Shown: one piece after another, positions 48,001-58,817 of the stretch | Layout: every line of letters begins with the position of its first letter | Numbering within the stretch: the first letter of the stretch is position 1 | Origin: Papaver somniferum | Taxonomy: Eukaryota; Streptophyta; Magnoliopsida; Ranunculales; Papaveraceae | Assembly (NCBI RefSeq): GCF_003573695.1 | Contig: NC_039358.1 | Coordinates: 9,900,326 to 9,964,325, forward strand | DNA: 64,000 nt | Direction: 5' to 3' | Translations under genes and position numbers: made by a program | The notes under the pieces: generated by a model | The model's database searches: none | The model's input: the letters and a program-made list of their open reading frames with translations, nothing else | Told to the model about the DNA's origin: nothing

Positions 48001-49809
48001 AGTCACTAGACGTAATAAACGACCCCGCCGATTCAATATGTGGATTGATAGATACTCCTCTGATGAATTCGAGGTATGCTGATTTCAGATATTGATCCTT
48101 TTGAGTTTTCACATTCAATCACTTTGGTTAAATTAAACTCCTGGCTTTTCTGTTCAGGCCTCAACTGTGCAAACTGAGGAGTTACTTGATTGGCTTAGCA
48201 ACTCTTTGACGGACGAAGAGCGTAAAGTCCTGGGGAAGGTTTATCATCAAGCTATGAAGCTTGAAGTAGAGTTTTTCTATTCTCGCCTGGCTGTGCCTAC
48301 TAAGCTCATCCCTGTATCACTCCTGCATAATCATGAGGAGGAGCGTCTCCTGCTATTTTCTGTTTTTGACTTTGCATGCACTGCCACTGCTGTGGATTCT
48401 TTGCAAGGGTTAGAACAAATGACATTGTCAAGTGCCAAAGAGAAGTCAATAGTTGGGCTGCCTCCTCGTCCTGGTCGAAGGCCTCGTCCAGGGAACACAC
48501 ATCTTCAAATGTCACGTGCGGATTTGCAAAAAGCATGGGATGCTATTGTTGTCTTTGATAAGAGGGAGACGGATAAATGGTTGCTGAAAATTCTGGCCAT
48601 TCCGATAGGTAAGAAATCTTTATCACTTTGAAATATGTAGCGTGGTTTAATTTTTTAGGTTCATACTGGAACAAAGCAAACATTAGCCTTCTATATTTGT
48701 TCTTTGGTGCAGCTGTGGGTTTTGACTACGAAGGTCTTTGCAAAGTACTTGAGCATCTCTCCGTTATCAGGGAAAATCGAATTTCAAGAATAATTGATAC
48801 AGGTGTCCTCAAGGGTCTAAGCTTATCGAGAATGCAGCTCGCAGGGACAAAAATGAATCTCTATTATGGTTGTGTGAATTTTTTTGAAAAGGTTTTCAGA
48901 AACAAAGCACTGAATGCATCAGTCCATGTAATTTCATGCTGGTGTGAGGAGGATCTAATGAGGTCGGCACTTCCAGGTTTGTACTGATCTCTACCTATAG
49001 GAACTCGTAATAAATGCATCTGTGTATCCTATTCTGATTTCTTCTATGCTTTAGTAGTGGTATGTGCATGTAGTTCGCTAAATCTCTGCTCATATCCTTC
49101 TATGACTCTGAACTACTCACATATGACGTGTACACCCTGTCACTGTTTCCTAGTTTTTTTATCAGTTGTCGTGTCAAAGTACCATACACGACACTGAGAA
49201 CAGCACTTTGGGCCGTGTCTATGTTACCCAGGTACATTACTTATTCTGTTTTTCTCTATTCTGTAGGTAGTGGTCAGACCTTTCTCTTCTTTAGCATGAC
49301 TTCCAGAAATTGGAATTTTACTTTGTTGAGTTATAGATTTACAGTATTTAGTGAGATCAAAATTTATGCTTGTTATAATTCTATTTTGAACCTTTTGCCT
49401 TAATAAGTTCTGACATTCTCTTTTGGTGTTAAGGTCTTCATTCCTGAATTAGTCAATATTAACTCAATTATCTTTTGAGCTAAATCTGTGTGTTGTTGAA
49501 TAGGTGAATCAGACAAGTTGAAGCTAAATGGAAATGAGTTTGACTACGAAACTGGTGCAGTAACTCGTAGAATGGTGCTATCTCCTTCAGCAAAATTTTC
49601 ATATTTCAACGACGCAATTCAGAAATATGAAAGGGAACATGGCAAGCCGCATGCTGACTGTTTACATTGGCTACTCAGTGGAAGACTTGCTATGCCTTCT
49701 AAACGCTGATATTGGCATCGTTTTTGGGTCAGACCAATGCATAAGGGATGTGGGAGGTTGGTTTGGTGTTAGATTTGTTCCATTGTTCGAGGGCACAGTG
49801 GCGAAATAG
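45022..49809 (+). pseudogene. Bifunctional TH2 protein (TENA + HAD phosphatase), pseudogene with LINE in an intron
   Basis: Plant TH2 salvages thiamin: the TENA part hydrolyses aminopyrimidines and the HAD part dephosphorylates thiamin monophosphate. Exons: 45022-45210 (VCLASGDLHQRDFHHYIKQW), 45305-45419, 47788-48073 (YVNFLLATASG), 48158-48608 (VYHQAMKLEVEFFYSRLAVP), 48713-48976 (GVLKGLSLSRMQ), 49504-49809 (SVEDLLCLLNADIGIVFGSD); all junctions are GT..AG and keep phase. Frame breaks lie near 45080, 47930 and 49670. HAD motif I (DFDLT) reads VFDFA, losing the nucleophilic Asp, and motif IV GDSVGD reads GYSVED. Both point to loss of phosphatase activity before or beside the frameshifts. The LINE at 45500-47434 lies in intron 2. 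The start is uncertain because of the first frameshift. Confidence 0.85.
45500..47434 (+). mobile_element. LINE (L1-type), 5'-truncated and internally deleted, with poly(A) tail
   Basis: Endonuclease part 45524-46045 (WDIIGYWNYPWILGGDFNCI, LVDLPLRGGKYSWTSKKFNP, ASDHAPITL), RT part 46150-46520 (FKDFRPISLIGGVYKIITKA, KIDIEKAYDRVNW), then a direct jump to the zinc-finger part 46550-47211 (TGEFSAKSCYNVQ, FFIWATLWNASPTMDVLVRR, CKLCLMEEETISHILLHC). The RT catalytic FADD block is deleted between. A run of A at 47424-47434 marks the 3' end. It lies in intron 2 of the TH2 pseudogene. Stops at 46043 and 46151 among others. Confidence 0.85.
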
Positions 49810-50587
49810 AGGGAGTGGCTACTCGTCAGATTGTTAGTGGAAGGGTCCTCCTGGTACTCTTTACACAGTTTCTAATTGGCTTGACATACATGCACTCATT
49901 CTGGGTTGGGATTTGGTCCCTGATGAACCCTAATCTGTATCTGTGGGTCTCTCTCTCTTGGAACAAGAAGCATAGCCGTCATATAGACTAGGCTAGCTAG
50001 GGTACAGCCTAAAATTGTTGGGGCACAGAAAAAATTATTTTTCTTACAGCGTCGTTGTTTTTATTGACTATATAGGTAGTGCTTTTACATAGGTCTACCA
50101 CTGTTTTTGCTGGCTGTTTTGTTTTTTAAGCACCGGCTACTGCTTGCCGTCTCCATCTAGCCATTACTTACTTCCGTGTACTTTATGTGACAGCATTAGA
50201 ATGCGCTAGTTAAATCTCCCACATGATGCGCCTGCTGCCGGAACATGAACCTAATGGTTTCCAGAACTGGCATATAACGACGTGGTACTGGCACCACTCA
50301 TACTCGATATTTACAACTCTAATTATTGAGCTCAGCTAAGAAGATGGATTCACTTCTCATGCACCGTTTAAGCAAAACAGACTGTTTATAATTGAGAATA
50401 TAGAGAAACTTACAGACTCTTCCGTGCATAATCTCCTCCTGGATTACAAATAAAATGTTCTCACATATACTATGTAAGCCTAACACTAGGATTTCAACTA
50501 ATTCTGAGGCATAAGCTGGGAAGTCCACCTTCTTTGAGGCTTCTTCAGTTGCAAACTCAATGGAGAATAACCTAGCATATGCGATAA
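49810..50587. other. Intergenic region after the TH2 pseudogene
   Basis: 49810-49900 may hold the damaged last TH2 codons (…LVEGSSWYSLHSF). The remainder shows no gene or repeat that I recognise. Confidence 0.4.
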
Positions 50588-51200
50588 AGATCAGAAAGAA
50601 GTAAGGTATGGCATTAGCATATACACTCACAGATCGGGTTTGTGTACGCCATATGCTAGGTTCACAGCAACAACAGTTTTTGATGTCGCAGCGCTTTGCA
50701 CTTGAGGTGCAACAGGGGTCACTGGCTGCAACATAAGACAGACAGATGAGTTGAAATTAAACATGCACCATGAACCAATGAGAAAATCACACAGGAGGCA
50801 AAACCATGTCTGGTTTTCAGACTGATTCAGACTAACCATGTCTATTTTTCAGACTGAAATAAAAAAATAAAACAGCGGCAAAAACCATATCTTAAGAAGA
50901 AGAGAGGCAGACAGACTGAATCAACAGACAAGAGACAAGAGAAAACTTTATGCGGCAGACTGTCTGGAGGTTTCATACTAATTACTGGAACTACTGCTGA
51001 ACCTACTGAACGCACTAACAAACCACACTGTAACCTCTCCTGGCTCTCCTCAAACAGGGGTAATCCCAATCTTTTATAGTCGTTTATTAAACTCTGCACC
51101 TGTCGTGTCTGCGAAACAGTTGGCTGAGCGGAATCTTTTGGCAAGGTCCTTGAACACTTGAAAGCGTCTATTCTTCTCTTCCACTTGAAAACTCTCCCTT
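50588..51200 (-). pseudogene. Paralogue of the 25.5-26.7 kb block with cysteine-protease propeptide relic
   Basis: 50588-50885 matches the 378-bp repeat block; minus frame TSKTVVAVNLAYGVHKPDL corresponds to TSKTVFAVNLAYGIHKSDL there, a protein-like stretch I cannot assign. 50990-51185 matches 26455-26640; read minus it gives 'VEEKNRRFQVFKDLAKRF', a damaged I29 propeptide. No peptidase domain. This copy lacks the plastid insertion and serves as the empty-site reference. Confidence 0.65.
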
Positions 51201-51700
51201 ATTTTATGAAACCACTTCCGTTTTTCATTTGAATAATAATGTCTTTTTACAATAACAAAATCAAGTTTTGCAGATCAACAACATTCTTTTTTTTTTTTCG
51301 GGAATTTTTATGGGATGCCTTGACTTACCTTTATATAGTTCATTCTTAGGTGCTTCGCTTTGCAGCAGAATACAACGACCAATCCTTCACCAGTATCCAT
51401 TTACTTCTCATTATAGCTTCTAAGACCGGCGGTCTAGGGAATGAGAGTTTAGAAATACATCCAAACATTCAAGAATAAACACCAACTACTAGTATATCAA
51501 CAACATTATGATACGTGGTTTTACAATTGTATGTATATAGGCAATGCATTGTTTTTACGAGAATGGTTTTTTTGAGTGCACGCACAACACTTGACATAGA
51601 GTTTCCACGACGTTAGATCCGCCAAGTATAAACCTCAAGCTCCACCATGCTTCTCCCCCTTCAGGTTAATCGTCATCAAATTTAATTTTCTTCCCTGCAT
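51201..51700. other. Intergenic; contains the empty site of the 390-bp insertion
   Basis: 51552-51645 matches 27565-27597 joined to 27988-28075, with no insert. A T run lies at 51290-51299. No gene. Confidence 0.55.
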
Positions 51701-51769
51701 TTAAAGAGTCGGCCGGTTTGGATTTAGAATATGTTTGTGAACAAAACAAACAAAAGATGTAACACACAT

Positions 51770-52470
51770 ATCTAAAACACAAAGTTTTCCTATGCCAGCA
51801 CCACGCCAACCTCTGTCAGAATAAAATGGGCAGATAACGACCAGGACGCCGTCCTCCAAGAATCCTTCTACCACCTGTTCCATGATCATCAAGATAATTT
51901 GGCACAAAATCTTCTACTGTCAAGGGTTTATCACCAAGTTTATATATGTCCATTCATCGCAAGAGCTTTTGCAAAAGCTTGGGGGTCGACAAACTCATTG
52001 ATAGCATTCCTGCAAAAACACGAAATCGTCAAACATTACAGTGGAACAAGAAAAAACATCAAAAGCCACATGAAACTCATCTGGCATAACCATTTAACCA
52101 CCAAAAATATTTCAAGGGATTGTAAAGCACAACGGGATAGAAATGATACTAACCCCATGGGAGCACCGGTATAATCATCCGTTGGGATGTGCATCCATAA
52201 GATCTTTCCGCAATTTGAGAAATGCTCTTTTAGGGAGCTCCGAATCTGTTTGTTGGGGAAATTAAACCTGAGTATGGAACCAACCAACTGGCAGAAGAAA
52301 ATACAGGAGAATACCAAGTTCCGCTCAAACTTTCTATACCTGGTCAAGTCCAGAAGAGGTATCAAGACCTCTGACAGAAATGGTTTCACATGCAAAGCCA
52401 AGTTTAACAGGACGGCCCATCAGGTATTTTCCATTCAAGCGCATTGCCTGGAATGGTAAGCTATCATGGG
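51770..52470 (-). pseudogene. Nucleolin-like RRM protein, relic
   Basis: Minus strand from about 52455: AMRLNGKYLMGRPVKLGFAC and 'SVRGLDTSSGLDQ' (end of a first RRM), then IRSSLKEHFSNCGKILWMHI followed by PTDDYTGAPMG (start of a second RRM, helix 1 and strand 2), an intron-like gap, NAINEFVDPQAFAKALAMNG (about 52015-51955) and, after a frame change, GTGGRRILGGRRPGRY. This order (RRM, RRM, Gly/Arg-rich tail) and the sequence resemble plant nucleolins, which act in rRNA processing. Frame changes and a shortened Gly/Arg tail indicate a relic. It lies 270 bp downstream of the heme oxygenase stop, same strand. Confidence 0.65.
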
Positions 52471-52736
52471 TACAATTTAGAATATGGAACTTTTGACTAA
52501 TTGTGGAGCTGGGAAGTCTACCTAAAAATTCGGACAGCGGCTGTTTTATTTTGCTTTATTTTCCATTCCACGAGCCATGGAGGTGATGACTTAATTGATA
52601 AAAAATATTACAAGTACAAATAATATGGCATACAGTACAAGTTTGTTCATGAATTATTAGGGAACCGTTATATCGATTCTACCGTACGTTAACATACAAA
52701 TAAGTGCATCAATCATGAATCCATAATGCATAACAA

Positions 52737-53963
52737 TCAAGACAATATTATAAGTTTCATGATGTCTTCTGAGTACTTGAATGATATTTCAGTTTGTTCC
52801 AGACATTGATCTTTATCTTCTCTAGACCAACCCTGTATCATTGGAAATAAAATTGGAAGATAGTATTAATCGCTAAATTAAACCCGGTCGAAATTGTTTA
52901 CAGTATTACAAGTCTTGATGAATGAAATTACTTACTTCAGCGACTATGTTTAGCTTCTCTCTGACATTCTGTAGCATTTCTGAAAGCTCCCCATTATACT
53001 TGTAGAATTCCAGTTCTTTGTTCTCAAGTATCTTCTCAGCTACCTGATCATTAGTGTGCACCATATGGATAGTTTACTTGAAAGGGGAAACTTATTTAAA
53101 TACTCCTCAAAATCTGAATAATTGATGAATCAAAATGATTACCTTTTTACCAAGAATCCGGCCACCGACGGCATGGCCAAAGTAGATATCGTAGAAATGG
53201 CAAGGGATTGCTTTAGGATTCTTCATTGATATTTCTTCTAGGTAGCACGCATATGAAATGCCGAAAGCAGTTGGTGACGGAATTTGCATACCCATTTCTT
53301 GGCTAAACCACTCCAAATCATTAGCTAATGCTCCTGATCTTTCTAACCCCGTATTCCGCAGTTGTGCACCTGCATGTAATAAATTAGACATATGTGAACT
53401 ATATAGCCGGGATGCGAATTAAAAGTACAAAAAAATGGAATTAAGACAATTCACTTACACGGCCAAGAGGTTGGGTTGCTGATGATATTCTCCAGCGTAT
53501 CATAAACCAATTTGCTATCAACTAGAAACTTGACATACCCATCTAATGAAGGCATCTCTGCTCCCATTAATATCTGGGCCATTGTTTTCTTCTTACCTCC
53601 TTCTTTCGCCGGCTCTTTGACGTGTAACTTCATTGCAACGGATCGTAGTTCCTCTACAAAAGTCATTGGCTTCTCATTATTATGATTCTCATCTTTAATA
53701 GCATCGGGGGAGACAACTCTAGATCGGCATATTGACGGCATGTTTACTATTCTCACATGACTATTAGAATTGCTCTTGAGAGCAAAATGACTTGGTTTCA
53801 AGTTCAACGGAAATGACAACTTGTGGAAACCATGAGGGGGTTTTGTTAGATCATGAAAAACACAAGTGATACTACTGGAATCGATTCTGTCCGGGTTTTT
53901 TCTCAAATGAGTTTTGGTTGCAAAGAATTGAGATTGAGATACGAATGTTTTGGAAGTAGCCAT
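52737..53963 (-). CDS. HO1: Heme oxygenase 1, chloroplastic (complete, 4 exons, 311 aa)
   Basis: Opens haem with ferredoxin as electron donor to give biliverdin IXa, Fe2+ and CO in the plastid, the first step of phytochromobilin synthesis. Exons (minus): 53963-53459, 53369-53143, 53043-52936, 52832-52737; all introns are GT..AG and the joined frame is open with 312 codons including the stop. Residues ~1-85 are Ser/Lys/Asn-rich without conservation, as expected for a transit peptide. The core starts [20 protein letters not shown]; the His in KLH is the expected axial haem ligand, so this is an HO1-type and not the His-lacking HO2 type. Further blocks: [86 protein letters not shown] and the end DIMKLIILS. 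The Ser usual in 'FAHSAGG' is Val here (GHAVGG). Appears functional. Confidence 0.95.
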
Positions 53964-54175
53964 GAATTAAGGTATAACAATATTCTTGAAGAGAAATGGA
54001 GAACAAGAATAACAGCAAACTACAAGTAAAAAGAAAAAAGCAGAGAGGTGAAAGTCAACGATGGAGCAGTGAAAATGTATACACCTTCACTATTTATCAT
54101 AGACTATCTCAATCATGCATCATATATTATTTTATATTTGGCTCCCCATCCCCATAAATATAAGAGACCAAATGA
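53964..54175 (-). promoter_or_regulatory. Heme oxygenase 1 upstream region
   Basis: A TATA-like TATATTTAT (minus) at 54154-54162 would place the start near 54125 and give a ~160-nt leader. The region 53972-54135 is duplicated at 35008-35180. Confidence 0.45.
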
Positions 54176-54405
54176 TCACAATAATATATGATATCCATAC
54201 AACTTGACAATGACGAGCACAATAATGAATAAGGCTAATCTTTTAGGCTAAGAAATTCATTTTTTTAGTGAAACTTGTATGTACACATTCCTTTGGATCC
54301 GCAAAGATCACGTTAATGGCGTGGTGGAACAACCGTGTCGAGAACTGTATTTTAGCCCACAATAATTAACAACCTCTTGCCTCTAAGAGAAAGGACCATG
54401 GTTGC
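54176..54405. other. Intergenic
   Basis: No feature recognised. Confidence 0.4.
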
Positions 54406-54407
54406 TA

Positions 54408-54980
54408 AGAGCATCTCCAATGCAGGTCCATCATCCTATGTAAGAGATTTTGTTATGACCCATTTTTAGTGGGTCATTGCTAAAAGATAAAAAAAATACT
54501 AGATCTATTTTTTCACATCTAGTTCATCTCCAATGTACAAAGTTTTATCTAATAAGGTAGCCATTGTTAATCCGTGTGCCCGGCAAAATAGTCTGTGCAG
54601 GTCGATAATATTTTATGAGATTTCTGCTCGGTATGTGTATCATTAGATTTTCTTCTTTACCCTCACTTAGCCATGTTATTCCTTTTTTTTATGACCTTCA
54701 CCTTTATATTGGGGTTGAAATTTTGGTGTCACGCAATGTTAAAACCTTGACTATTTTTACATTGAAGATATTCTAATAGGGGTGTCAAATTGTTGTCATT
54801 ATTATGAAAATGGAAAATAAATTGTCCCTTATTAACAATTTCATTTTTAAAATTTTTTATGAACTACTATGGGTCTGTTAGATTGTACATAAAGATTATA
54901 AGGGTGTAAGAGCCTACTGCATGTTGTTTTAGTTGGGCTATGACCCAACTTACTATATTATTTTTAGCAAAACCGTGACT
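54408..54980. mobile_element. Possible MITE or repeat remnant beginning 'gagcatctccaatgc'
   Basis: 'aagagcatctccaatgcag' near 54408 is an end sequence seen in several plant MITE families. 'gttatgacccat' (54453) and 'gctatgacccaact' (54938) and the motif 'tttttagcaa' near both sides hint at related ends. I see no clean target duplication. Confidence 0.35.
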
Positions 54981-55209
54981 ATGGAATAACTTGACCGTTA
55001 AACCGTATTTTCATTTTAGATTTCTCCGTGTTTTTATTGTTCCCATATTAATATCATTTTAATAATTTTTCTTATTATTGAATTAATGTGAATGTGCTCC
55101 ATACAATAACCTGATCTCTATTTGTTGGCTTGACGGTTTGAGTGTGTAAAGTGGTCCATGAGAAGGCCAGACTTTGGATTTTAGGGCGGCCGACCTAGAA
55201 TACGAAGTG

Positions 55210-55505
55210 GGGTGTTACACATGTTATATTTTCAATATAAACAACTTGAAAGAAACATAGATAGAAATAGAAACAAGTCAAGTCTGTGTTACTAACCTCG
55301 AACCGAGGATGATGTGTTCATTGATGTCGATGCGTCTTCAGATTCTTCAGAGTAACACGAGTTTTCTCAACATTTCTAGACTTCCTAGTCTAACCTAAAA
55401 AGGTTGACTCATAGTAATATAATCAAGCAACTCATGTTTTGGAACTAAAATATGACAATCAAACTTGACATACTTGGTGGGTTCGACCTAGCAATGCTCT
55501 AACAC
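55210..55505 (-). repeat. Copia-type LTR fragment related to the LTRs at 10.2-15 kb
   Basis: Minus strand begins TGTTAGAGCATTGCTAGGTC at about 55502, then 'acccaccaagtatgtcaag' and 'ttgattgtcatattt', corresponding to the first ~290 bases of the LTR at 10231. Rest of the LTR absent. Confidence 0.7.
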
Positions 55506-55764
55506 TTTGTGATTCTATCTGTCTCGTTCCTGATACAAGATTATGAAAACCTCAATGATCAATAAGAGCAAGATTTAGATTCAAGAACTATCAGGTAAAG
55601 GATAGTCTAGTCGGGATTCACGAATCCTAAGTGAAATCTTCAAAGCGTAACCAACAACTAAACGTGATCTTTGCAATTCTCAAGATGTGCATATCTCGTT
55701 AACCGACAAAAACACAAGGCATACCTTAAACAAGTGTCATAGGGTTGACTTCATGCTCTCATCT

Positions 55765-56075
55765 CCCAACTTCAACCGCTTTTCAAACGCCCTTCACTAT
55801 CTGCCCGGAACTTTTTCAGTTTGGGTGAGACATTTTTTGTGACTCAAAGTTTTCCATCTTCAACCACTTCTCAAACATGGCTTCACCATCTCCCCGGAAC
55901 TTTTTCAACCACTTCTTAAACACCGCTTCATTATCTCCCCGAAATTTTTTCAGTTTGGGTGGGACATTCTTGTGACTCAAAAGCTTCTAACTTCAACCAC
56001 TTCTAAAACATGGCTTCACCATCTCCCCAAAACTTTTCCAGTTTCAGGTGGAATATCTTGTGACTCAAAGCTAGC
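55765..56075. repeat. Degenerate tandem repeat
   Basis: Three to four copies of a unit with 'tcaaccacttctcaaacatg', 'cttcaccatctcccc' and 'tttttcagtttgggtg', ending 'cttgtgactcaaagc'; unit length varies (about 60-120 bp). Confidence 0.65.
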
Positions 56076-56084
56076 CTTTTAAGA

Positions 56085-56520
56085 TCACAGTTTGATAGAA
56101 TGTGGACATCCAACTCAAAACCAATTGGAAATAAGTGGAGTGTCCCATTCAACTATGTGGAAGATCTATGCTAAGGTTTGGTCAATTTGGGACTATTATC
56201 CTCAAAATGCCCCCTCAACGTGTAGGTCGGAGTTTGAAGCCTCTACAACATTGACCCTTTGTACGGGTGGCCGCTCCTGTCACGATAGGATGAAGTTTGG
56301 AGCCTCTACTTCATGCGAGTATCTCCCTCCACGGTTCGTTACACCATGGACAAAGTATGGGTAGATGTTGGGCTTACACACATACGGGAAATCTATAATA
56401 ACATGATAGAATGTGGGCATCCAACTCAAAACCAATTGGCAACGAGTGGAGTGACCCATTCAACTATATAGAGGATCTAGGCTAAGGGTTTGGTCAATGT
56501 GGGACTATTATCCTCAGTAC
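56085..56520. repeat. Pair of ~115-bp direct repeats, LTR-promoter-like
   Basis: 56087-56210 and 56402-56515 share 'catccaactcaaaaccaatt', 'cattcaactat' and 'gggactattatcctca'. Such 'CAATTGG...TGTGGGACT' blocks are usual in U3 of plant LTRs. The 310-bp spacing could mean a very short LTR element (TRIM) or a tandem duplication. Confidence 0.5.
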
Positions 56521-57740
56521 AATTAATAACGTACATGTATATTAACGAAGGCCAACAAAATATTGGTGATGTTTTTCCATGTTGATGGAAACCTGAAAGA
56601 CTTGGCAGGAGAATCAATTGCAGCATCCTTAACTTACTGAGCACAGCTTCACCTCTATTGTTGATGTAACTGTCATTCCTCCATGAATATCATTGATACC
56701 ATCATTTATATAACATATCACCTCTATTATTATCTGCAATGAAATGAAAATTTTATGGGTTAAATTTAACTGGCGAGATTGGGATATACCCGGATTAATT
56801 GGGGTATAACTAATAAGACAAAATATGTCATTATGAAGTAAAACTCAAATCTCCTTAGCCATATATTTTCAAAAATGGCTAAATTGTCCATGTTTAATTA
56901 GTACTGATAAACTTATGTAGCTTAATTAATTTAGTTAGTTTAGTTAGTTGAATTAAAAGTTATGAAATCATGTTTTTGTTAGATTGAACTTATGGATTTC
57001 GCTGGAATATTTCTGAGAAGTAAAAATTGTATTGAGAATTTTATTTGTAACGAAAATGAAACCATACTAGCCAAACACTTCTTAAAAGGGGATTACACAA
57101 CTATTTAATGGTTTCATTATCCAGATTTCAGAAGAATTTAATACTTTCAGAATTGAAAGTATGAAAAGTCGTCATGCTCGACAATACTAAAATATAACGA
57201 CCAACCTTAGCCGGAAAGTTGTTAATAAATCATAATGTCAACCAATGAGTTTCGACATACAGAGGAAGGTGTTATAAATGTATGATTAGTCGGTAAGGTA
57301 TTAATTTCATACCCTGCCGACTAAATTTCCGTCGTCGTTATTGTAGTTTTAGAAAATGACGATCCTGGATTAGTCGTCAAGCTGTGCAATATGAAATCGT
57401 GATGATGTTTATTTATACCCAACAAAAAACTGAATCTCAAAAAATGTTATCTACTTTATTTATGCAATATTGGTTAGTACACTGATACATTGATTGAAAC
57501 ATAGAATCGAACTCACTTTCGTAAGCAACACGAATGCACTTAACATGTGCACCAAGCCTTTTAACCCCTAGGCGACCCTAATGGACGAGTTATAGTCTCG
57601 TGAGGGTTTACATAGATATTTACCCAAAACATTTACACAAAAGCTTCTAAAACTATTAATCTTCATCGGAGGAATCTCTGTGTGATTCATACTCCGGAAT
57701 TTAGGATACCATGAAATGATAGTTTTCATCAAATGTGAAT
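56521..57740. other. Intergenic, AT-rich, with a hairpin at 57288-57329
   Basis: 'ttagtcggtaaggtat' and 'ataccctgccgactaa' form an imperfect 16-bp inverted repeat with a ~10-bp loop. No coding signal. Confidence 0.45.
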
Positions 57741-57754
57741 ACCTCGTCCAGAAG

Positions 57755-58817
57755 AGTCAAATCAATTCCATGATCATTATTTTTGTCCCAATGAGAAGTT
57801 TATGGCATTGGAAATAAACCACGTCAATAAATTTTTGGGACGTGCTACACTCCTCCCTTAATACTTTAAAGCATGGTTCATCACCGGAATGGAGTTCTTC
57901 TTGGACGTAACTGACTTGTCGCATGACCCGATGTGGATCGTACATTGAAAAATCTAGTTGGGTAAAAAAATGAACCTTAGTAAAATGCAACATTATTTCT
58001 CCTTATAATTATCCGATCTTTTCTATCTTGTCGATGCGCATCAAAAATTACCTCATTTGTAGTCATGTTTCCCAAGGAAACTTGCATGTTGATAAGATGT
58101 TGAGGCACATCCTTTTCCTAACAACCGGTGAAACTGTATTTGCATCCTCTGGGATTATGCTTCAGAATATCAGCATCAATTTTTATATTGGGATTATACT
58201 TTCACCAAGTGTGGGAAGTGCTCGTATATCCAAATTTATGCAAAGACAAAGTATAATAAAAATCTCATCCTACCAAACACTAACTATACAAACCGGCAAT
58301 GTAAATGATTTAGACAATTGAAGTACCTGTAGATCCCCGTTAACTTGCTTAATGAGTGACCTTGAAGATTTTTTCAACTCTCCATTCAAGTATCCAACCA
58401 TTACAGTACCCCATAAATGCTTACGTATTTCATCAAAGGGATGCAACAATTGAAGTTACTTGTCGTCGACCAAGTTTCAGAAACTGTCGAGGAAAATACA
58501 GTTTCCTTGGATGTATAGCAAATAAGTCGCCACAGTAGCATTGACTAGCACTTTTTCCACACTTCCTTCCTCTTAAAAAATAGCCTTTGTCCCACAATAT
58601 GTGTCCCTCAACTTCTTCAAATTCAGCTTCTTGCTACTATAACCATCCTTCATCCCAAACACGGACTCTGACTTCTTCTCATCCCAACCAAACAAGATTT
58701 TGGTCAATTCTAAGATCTTCTCCCAAGAAATTTGATCATCGTAGCCGTCATTGGTGGACTTTCCATCAACCTCGAGGATTTTCTGACAGTCATCGGGAGT
58801 TATCGCTGTTGAGGGGT
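57755..58817 (-). pseudogene. Plant mobile domain (PMD) gene, split by a solo LTR
   Basis: Minus strand from 58817: PSTAITPDDCQKILEVDGKS, YDDQISWEKILELTKILFGW, KLNLKKLRDTYCGTKAIF and a stop (58573). After that: 'NATVATYLLYIQGNCIFLDS', LQLLHPFDEIRKHLWGTVMV, GYLNGELKKSSRSLIKQVNG; then about 57990-57757 'QLDFSMYDPHRVMRQVSYVQ'. The order (ITPxDxQxIL - ISWEKxLELT - ATAYLLYxxG - DxVxxxxWG - RVxRQ) is the PMD fold as found in transposon-derived plant genes. Several stops and frame changes. The N-terminal side is cut by the LTR at 58818. The divergent PMD gene at 61083 is a different subfamily. Confidence 0.7.

Noticed and set aside
54408..54980. A defined MITE with target duplication
   Set aside because: I could not find matching ends or an exact duplication, so it is listed only as a possible remnant.
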